Shown here: piece after piece, positions 57,291-64,000 of the stretch
Layout: each line of letters begins with the position of its first letter
How positions within the stretch are numbered: the stretch's first letter is position 1
Assembly (NCBI GenBank): GCA_019009955.1
Contig: CM032233.1
Span: forward strand, 84,700,001-84,764,000
From: Riptortus pedestris
Lineage: Eukaryota > Arthropoda > Insecta > Hemiptera > Alydidae
Length of the DNA stretch: 64,000 bases
Direction: 5' to 3'
Program-made: the position numbers and the translations under genes
The notes under the pieces: generated by a model
The model's database searches: none
Told to the model about the DNA's origin: nothing
The model's input: the letters and a program-made list of their open reading frames with translations, nothing else

Positions 57291-57349
57291 TTTTTATTCA
57301 ATACTAAAGATCATGTCCGGTAATGGATGAAATTGGACCAGAGATAATG

Positions 57350-57442
57350 GGACTTTAGTGGGGGAAATTTGAAAAATTAAAATATCTCCGTTATCATGAG
57401 TCGGATATCGAAAAGTGTTATTGACCCAATCTTGTTAAAGCA
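57350..57442 (-). mobile_element. AGCAG-family core fragment (minus strand)
   Basis: AAAATATCTCCGTTATCATG, AGTCGGATATCGAAAAGTGT and CCAATCTTGTTAAA are reversed c-type core. It abuts the LINE fragment. Confidence 0.75.
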
Positions 57443-58079
57443 GAGACGTTGTATTTATAAGCCCTTCGGCCATACCCGCTAACGGCTTGTAGATATTTTA
57501 AGAGAGGTGCTGGTTCATGTAAGTTTTGTATGTGTGATTTGATACCGGAGGACCATGATTTATAAAACGGTTATTACCATTAATAGTATATTGAATAATT
57601 ACAAGATATGGTGGGATGGGCTATTGCAGGGCATATATGTGTTAGTGAGTTAGTATATAAATTACTTCAAGGGATACTGTTGATATGGTGATACTGTCCT
57701 GGATGCTGCTATGGTGTTCTCCCTCTTCCTCCCTCCATCCTGTTCTCCCCCTGGATGCTCCTTCCTTTACTCACTCATGTTGGAAGTTCTAATGAATGGA
57801 TGTGAAAAAAAAAAGCTAAAACTGCTGCTGCCCATGGGGGCTCTACTCTCTCCTCTGCTGTCCTACTCACTCTACTGTCTCAGCCTGTCTTCTTTATCTC
57901 TTGCACTTTGAACCCAAGGATGCCCTCTCAGGTAGTATTTACAAAGTAGGCTGTAGAGGTCAGCACTCTTCAGGGGACATCCTTGGTTGGTCTAGTTGCT
58001 AACAGATGGGGCTGGTATAGTTTAATTAGCGCTTCAATTTTAAATTCAACAGACGCTCTACATTTGTTGCTGCTTACTC
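57443..58079. other. Unassigned stretch with a CT-rich patch
   Basis: 57700-57910 is CT-rich and gives a 66-codon Leu/Ser-rich ORF on the plus strand, likely a compositional artefact. Nothing else recognised. Confidence 0.4.
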
Positions 58080-58228
58080 AAATATTAAGAGAGTTTTTCG
58101 TAATTTATTTGTTTGCAACTATGTACTCGATTTTTTTAAAATTTAGAAGTAGATAAACTATGGTGAGATGGCATAACTAGTGTGTGGAAATTCTGTTTAG
58201 TTTACGCATCCCCTGCGTGGAGGACGTT
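58080..58228 (-). mobile_element. AGCAG-family subtype c 5' part (minus strand)
   Basis: AACTATGGTGAGATGGCATA, GTGTGTGGAAATTCTGTTTA and CGCATCCCCTGCGTGGAGGA. The element's 5' end is at 58228. Confidence 0.78.
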
Positions 58229-59084
58229 TTATCTCCTTCCTTTGTATTTCTACATGTGAATATAAACGGTAAGCGTGGAATTTCCCAAATCGTCAGGACT
58301 CCCATTCGACTACATGCTTTTATTACTCAAAACGTGAGAATGGCTTTTAAAATTAATTTGAGTTGATGTTATGTAAACTAATGATGAGGCCGATAAAAGT
58401 GGCGTGTCTCCCGTCATGAACCAGGGAATATCAGATTAATATCTGCATATGAATACATTTAAAAATAAATCAGGAATCAGCATTCCCATTCATCATTATA
58501 AACGGTCAAGATGCGTCACGGATAATTAAATATATTTTTAATATTTCGGTTTTATAAAAAGAGAAAAGAATAAGAATATCTCATTGATTCTGATTCGTCT
58601 AAAGTGAAATAGACTATTAGAGTTCTTCTTGATAAAATGAGAAGTATACAATGTACAGAGAACAATGATCTCACATTAATAGATTTATGCCGCAATTTAC
58701 ATGATATATCCCCAGCTACCCGCACGCCTTAATCCAAACATTAACCTAACACATATACTGATTGCCCTTCCACGTAAGCTGGAGGATGTATTGTATAATA
58801 AATAAGTATTACCTCAATGGAATGAATGAATGTTTACAATATGTTTCTTATTTTATTGTGAGCTTTAGAAAATAATTTACTAATTAGATCTTATTTCTCA
58901 GAAATATTATTCGAATTGCTGAGTGGCCAAGAGTAAAAAACGATTTGGATCTTTATCTTAAAAAAAATTTAAAGAGTTATTTGTCGAAAAAATTCCATCC
59001 ACTTTTATTTGGAAAGTGCTTGTACGAGTATAAAAAAAAAATGCTACGGTGAAATAAAATAAAACCTGTAGTAATTAAAGTAAA
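58229..59084. repeat. Inverted copy of 53960-54600, then non-coding
   Basis: 58280-58730 matches 54050-54530 in reverse: CCATTCGACTACATGC, ATTAATCTGCATATG-type motifs, CCCATTCATCATTATAA, ATGCCGCAATTTACAT. From 58740 to 59084 nothing is recognised. Confidence 0.7.
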
Positions 59085-59522
59085 AGTCCGTCACACGGGG
59101 GTTGCGTAAACTAAGCAGATTTCCCACGTGAAGTTATACAATAGAGAAATCTCCATACGAGAGCCAAACAGTTACGGCAAAGGGCCGAACTAGCTTTTGG
59201 CGGGAAACTCAGTCATCCGTTATCGGCCTACAATTAATAAAAATACAAATATCTCGGTTAATATTCAAGGTAGAAAATAAATGTATAGAACAATATTTAT
59301 TGTAAATTTAATTTACAATAAGATAGGTTTTATACAATTTTTTGATCCGACGTATGGTAATGGAGATATTTCGAATTTTCGAAAATCCCCCCTCTAAACC
59401 CTCCCCTCCCACTGGCCTCATTTCAGCCATTAACGAACTTGATCTGTCTTTTTGCATAAAAAATTTAAATATCGAGTTTGGTAAAGATCTAACAAAAGTT
59501 GCGACCGCTAGAGCGTTAACAG

Positions 59523-59580
<58 letters not shown>

Positions 59581-60894
59581 TAGCTCAGATACCCGGCTTC
59601 GCCCGGGAATTCATTTGAGGCTGAATGGTGATGGTATTTTTTTTGGCAAGGCTTTATTTTGCACAATATTTTGACATTTACCCGTCCCAGTGTTTAGGGT
59701 TTATACCCGTCGTTTCTGTGGATTTGTTAATAATAAAATTAATTTTTTATGTAAGACTTCACTGTCCTCCATATTGTCATATTTCCCGCTTCCTGTGCAT
59801 TATGCATAGATTTGAATTATTAAGGACTAAATATTAACATACATTTGAATTAATTTTTCAAGGTGAGGTACCTGGTAGTTCATATTGAAAAGAATTCTTG
59901 AGCAAATTTCTCTAAATAACAAAATAAACAACTTTTGTTATGTGCATATTTGCCGAAACTACAATAGGAAACGAAATATCACTATTATTAATTTCAGGCC
60001 TCCCTTATAACCCCCACTCCTGCCTGTCCCTAGAAATAGTATGGCTTTGTATAAGCAAGGCGGTAGTGCTAATACACATACTGAGTGTTTTATTTTGTTC
60101 GGTTGAGTCTTTTGTGCCAAATAAAATTTTTCACTTCCGCTATAATTTTTAGCGTATATCTCGTTTATAATTCGGTATACGAAAAAAGTGTATATAACAA
60201 AAGTTACTCTAAATAGCAAAATAAACAACTTTTGTTATGTTCATATTTGCCGATAAACCAATAGGAAACGAAATATAGCTATTTTTAATTTCTGGATTCC
60301 CTTAAAACCCCCACTCCTGCCCGTCCCTAGAAATGTTGGTATGGCTTCTTATAATGAAAGCGTTAGTGCTAATACACATACCGAGTTTTATTTATTTCGA
60401 TTGGGTCTTTTGTCCCAAATAATATTGTTGACTCTCGCTATAGTCGTCATAAGCGTATAACTCATTTAAACTTCGGAATACGATGAAAGTGTTTATAACA
60501 AAAGTTACTCTAAATAACAAAATAAACAACTTTTGTTATGTGCATATTTGCGGAAAAACCAATAGAAAACGAAATATCACGACTTTTAATTTCAGGCCTC
60601 CCTTATAACCCCCACTCCTGTTCGTCTCAGAGAAAATTAATATAGCCTATCTCTCAAATTGGACCAGACTGCTCACGGTGTGCCAATTTAATTTAAAATC
60701 GGTTAAATAGTTTAGGAGTCCATCGCGGACAAACATCGTGACAGGAGATTTATATATATTAAGATATATAATTTTGAACGGACCTCATTTTCGTCATCTC
60801 CTGGGTAAGATCGATGGACATTTGAAGAAATTTTTGAAAACTCGCGTCAGGAGTACGACCTCAATAGCTGATTTCCCTTAAGGGTAATCTGCTA
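59085..60894 (+). mobile_element. AGCAG-family subtype a copy with a Helitron in its TA tract
   Basis: The left part 59085-59579 starts AGTCCGTCACACGGGGGTTG, with AGCAGATTTCCC, GAGAAATCTCC, GGCGGGAAACTCAG, shared core and GCGACCGCTAGAGCGTTAAC, ending in the TA tract (59528-59579). A 1,185-bp Helitron follows. The copy resumes at 60765 with TATAATTTTGAACGGACC and ends CCCTTAAGGGTAATCTGCTA at 60894. Removing the Helitron restores a normal element of about 625 bp. Confidence 0.93.
59580..60764 (-). mobile_element. Non-autonomous Helitron (1,185 bp, minus strand)
   Basis: On the minus strand it starts TCTTAATATATATAAATCTC (60764) after an A, and continues GTTTGTCCGCGATGGACTCC, an arthropod-type Helitron 5' end. 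It ends with the hairpin CCCGGGCGAAGCCGGG, TATCTGAGCTAG (59580) and T. Three internal units of about 300 bases (CCCCCACTCCTG near 60010, 60310 and 60610) match the two plus-strand Helitrons. The 5' end differs from that at 43224, so 5' ends have been exchanged. No Rep/helicase gene. Confidence 0.94.
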
Positions 60895-62148
60895 AAAAGA
60901 TTATGTATTTCATGTAACAAATTATTGTAACTAACCCACTCTGTACGTAATATCGAAAGATGGAGATAATTAAGAATATGCTCCCTCATTTCTGTGATAC
61001 TGAACTGAGGAAAAAAATAAAACCTTATCTAAAATAAATTCAGAGATACAATGTAGTCTTAGTTGTAAAAATGAGATTAATACAGCTTTACAAAGCGGAT
61101 GATTTAACCCTATAGGAATCTGGCTACAGTATCAACCGTTTTGACAGGACACATGAATCATGGAATTATTGTAAACTTTTCATTGAAAATTGCCTCAGTC
61201 CAAAACGTAGAATTATGGATGGCAAGCTGGGAATTCGAATTGTTACACTTTGCTTAAATCTTAAGATATATGTAAATGCGAAATGAAAGTTAAATCGGAT
61301 ATAGCCTATAAAAAGTTGTTCAATTAAAGTCGATGAAATATTGAGAAATATCGCTGCTCCCCTCCCGCATATTTTTCTCTCTCTGAGCACGGAAGGTTCA
61401 AAGGACTCACATTTCAACATGGTTATAAATTGGGCATGAAAGCTAATTATAAAGGTATCGTAGGGAATATCTATCACGAAGGTGAGATTGCTTTGTCAAT
61501 GTAATCAAATAAATTGAATAATAAAATATCTAGAACAAACTCAATGAAAAAATACATTAATAATAAATATATATGCATGAAGGGTAGGTGTATCTCAGTG
61601 GCAACTCTCTACATATATTATATGGATTATGTTCATGCATATATTCGCACCTTAGGTGGCCGTGGGCTCCATTCAGTAGCTACTTTTCTAAGTCAAATCG
61701 CAAATAATTACCATTAATTTTCAATCTATATATTCCAACTCCGTCCAAAAAGGAATTTATTTACACTATTTCAAGATTGCTCTTGTGAAAAATAAATAAT
61801 TAAATATAGGAATGAATCAAGCTTGCCGTCGTCTTTGATTTAAGTTAGGTATTAATTATAACTAACACAAATGTTTTCGTTGGTCATTTAATATTTATAT
61901 TATCTTTATGACCATATGATGAGACAATATTTATATATTTTTACTTCCTTGCAGTCGGGTCCAACAAAACGGTATATCCCGAATTCAGCTATGTACACTG
62001 GTCCACTCTACTTGTGAATTAAGTCAACGATCATTGAGAGAATTAACTGACATCTTAGACAACCCTCCTTTAAGATATCTCTGAAGATGAGACTAAATAT
62101 GTACCGCGTATAATAAATTTAGTTTAATTGAACCTTTGTACTTATAAA
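60895..62148. other. Non-coding stretch
   Basis: Nothing recognised. The 103-codon minus ORF (61166-61477) has no known domain. Confidence 0.45.
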
Positions 62149-62965
62149 GCCCGTCACGCAGGGGCTCCTTCAACTAAGCAGATTTCCCATCTGCGTCAGA
62201 TATTTCCATTTCGCATTAATAGGATTTAATGTTTATTGGACGCTGAAAACGGAAAAAAATAAAATTATCTCTGTTCATATTTGAATTGCTGCAAAATAGT
62301 AAAAGTCCATCTACGCAGGGGCTGCTTTAAATTAAGCAGATTTCCCACGTGCGTCACATATTTCCATTTATCTCAAAACGCAAAAGTTCAGTGAGAACAA
62401 TATTTGGTATTTAGGCTTCAAATAATGTGCTTCATACAGTAACAGGTTATTATTAATATAACCAGAGTAAGAGTGGGCGATTACTGAAGGTTGAAAACTA
62501 AAAATTCCAAATATCTCAGTTAATATCCATGACACAGAAAATATATAAAGAATAACATTTATAGGCCATTAAATTTGCAATAAGATTAGTTTTATAAACT
62601 TTATCGATCCGACTTATAATAACGATATTTCGAATTTTCTGAAGCAGATTTACCAAGTCCTGGTATAACACTTGTAATCTCATATCACCAGGTATTTTCT
62701 ATTTATATGTTATATAACCGATGCGTAGAAGGGGTATTTAACTTTTGAATGAAGTGGTTCATGATATAAAAGCTTATAGTTAATATGACATGAGTAGGAG
62801 TGGGGGTTCACTCATGGCCGAAAACTAAAATATGGAAATATCTCCGTTAATATTCGATATAGAGAAAACATATGTATAACAACACTTATAGAACATTACA
62901 TTTGCAATAAGATTGATTCTATATAATTGTTTGATCCGACGTATAGCAACGGAGGTGAAGCGAAT
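62149..62965 (+). mobile_element. Three AGCAG-family 5' ends in tandem
   Basis: Three starts follow one another in the same orientation: GCCCGTCACGCAGGGGCTCC at 62149 with AAGCAGATTTCCC; AGTCCATCTACGCAGGGG at 62294 with the b leader and shared core; and a start shortened to GAAGCAGATTTACC at 62641 with c then b leader to about 62960. None has a 3' module. 62211-62293 is also found, reversed, next to the 5' end at 53673, so it is pre-existing flank, not part of the element. Confidence 0.82.
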
Positions 62966-63074
62966 TAATAATTCTTTTGTCACTTGAAAAGTTACATAAC
63001 TCTCTCTACTCTATTATAGAATTCCTCGATATTTTCATACTAACAGTTTTGGAGTCTTAGAGGCAACATTTAAT
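62966..63074. other. Spacer
   Basis: AT-rich, nothing recognised. Confidence 0.5.
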
Positions 63075-63761
63075 GCCTGTAACATCTAAGTTATTATGTG
63101 TCCATCTATGAATGATATATAACAAATATTTTCGTAAATTATAGAATTTTTGCTGTCTCTCGATTATTAACGAATCTATTTGTATTTTTTCGATTTCCAC
63201 CTTCCATAAATTCCGTTTTTACATGAGTCTATCATCACTATGGATCATTCTTTCAACATGAATATGTAACATTGTTTTGTGTAGTGTCCTATTTAAGAGG
63301 AAGATATAGAGTAGAAACTGTGATGACGTCATCAGTGAGTTATTACAGTAAGTGGATGATCTGCAAAGTTTAAGTAGTATCTGACTGGCTGAAATTTGTA
63401 CTAAGCGGACAAGTTGCTTTGAACTCAGTGGATGGAGGAATTCGAAAAACCAAATTATCTAGGTTATTATGGGCCAGATGGAAAAATGTTATAGTGTCAT
63501 ATTGTTTAACTGCTCATGCTTTACAATTTTTTAACTATACATTTTTACGAAACTAAAATATTAAGCGAGTTATTCGTAATTTCGTTTTCAGCAGTCAGTA
63601 AATCCCCATTTCTACTCATAGAACCTTTATTTAAAAATAGAGAATGTATGCAGAAAAAAGATCAAACAAAAGAAATAAAAATAATAAAAGAAAAAAAAGT
63701 AGTGTGCCATACCAGCATGTGGGAAATCTGCTCATTTTACACAGCCCCTGGGCTGCAGACT
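63075..63761 (-). mobile_element. AGCAG-family long c+b copy, 3' truncated (minus strand)
   Basis: Reversed b core (GTCCATCTATGAATGATATA region), GATGACGTCATCAGTGAG at the b/c junction, AAATTATCTAGGTTATTATG, c leader (CCCCATTTCTACTCATAGAA) and the 5' end GTGGGAAATCTGCTCATTTT, CAGCCCCTGGGCTGCAGACT at 63761. Confidence 0.82.
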
Positions 63762-64000
63762 TTTTTAAAATCCCTTACTACTACCGGGCTCAATGAGGAA
63801 CAGCCATTAAGATAAATCCACATGCGGTCTAGCTACAACTACAAACAGTGTTGCACAATTGGAGAAGAAAACCGCATTTATTTGGTCTCGGAAAAAAGAG
63901 ACACCAAAGGTTAGTGAGCCTAGAAACCACAGGAATCCACGGGCCGATCCTGTTCGTACTTTTCTTCAGTTATTTCATGTGGAATGTCCATTTTAATTGA
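63762..64000. other. Unassigned end of window
   Basis: Slightly GC-richer; an open plus frame continues to near the edge but shows no known domain. Confidence 0.35.

Noticed and set aside
57711..57911. Leu/Ser-rich ORF resembling a membrane peptide
   Set aside because: It is a product of a CT-rich tract.

Overview
This is AT-rich animal DNA made almost entirely of transposable elements. I see no complete host gene, rRNA, confident tRNA or bacterial-type operon. The mix (non-autonomous Helitrons, a Helentron/DINE-like family, piggyBac-like elements with TTAA duplications, hAT MITEs, Tc1/mariner relatives, I/Jockey/R1-type LINE fragments, a TG...CA LTR) suggests an arthropod, probably one with a large, repeat-rich genome. 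That assignment is inference from element types.

The dominant component is one repeat family, called here the AGCAG family, present as about 40 pieces on both strands from end to end. A copy starts near AGTCCGTCACGCAGGGG, carries AGCAGATTTCCC about 35 bases in, has a variable core with a (TA)n tract near its 3' third, and ends in a palindrome (GATTTCCC-TTAA-GGGAAATC) followed by TGCTAA. These asymmetric inverted ends, 3' hairpin and internal microsatellite resemble non-autonomous Helentrons (HINE/DINE-1 type). There are at least three 5' subtypes: a (about 600-690 bp; best copies 645-1241, 5463-6150, 48579-49208), b (for example 4600-5158) and a long c+b form (24312-25175).

Other elements lie in or beside these copies. 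At least five unrelated insertions sit exactly in the (TA)n tract of an AGCAG copy: two Helitrons (about 45170-46099 and 59580-60764), an LTR (52564-53145, and the LTR end at 1-66) and a fold-back element (55592-55922).

Layout: 1-2210 LTR end and nested AGCAG copies; 2205-3806 decayed Tc1 element; 4600-7080 AGCAG cluster; 7082-7954 LINE RNase H fragment; 9178-13535 AGCAG cluster; 16841-21390 a 4.5-kb transposon with long inverted repeats and a broken transposase whose second-D-to-E spacing is 82 residues (DD82E, Sailor-like); 22757-25175 AGCAG copies; 25851-26782 piggyBac-like; 30062-30672 LINE fragment; 31079-32582 AGCAG copies plus a piggyBac-like mini-element; 32919-33106 a GC-rich ORF ending at a good splice donor, the best host-exon candidate; 33118-36800 tandem array of roughly 0.5-kb units with a hAT MITE inside; 37161-37926 third piggyBac-like element; 43224-47127 Helitrons, an AGCAG copy and an unclassified MITE; 47201-47785 hAT MITE with a perfect 8-bp duplication; 48239-48432 inverted-repeat element; 48579-64000 AGCAG copies, an LTR, LINE and mariner remnants, and an inverted segmental duplication.

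No intact transposase or reverse transcriptase remains, so every family here depends on enzymes encoded elsewhere or is dead. All alignments were done by eye; edges of degenerate copies are accurate to about 5-20 bases.
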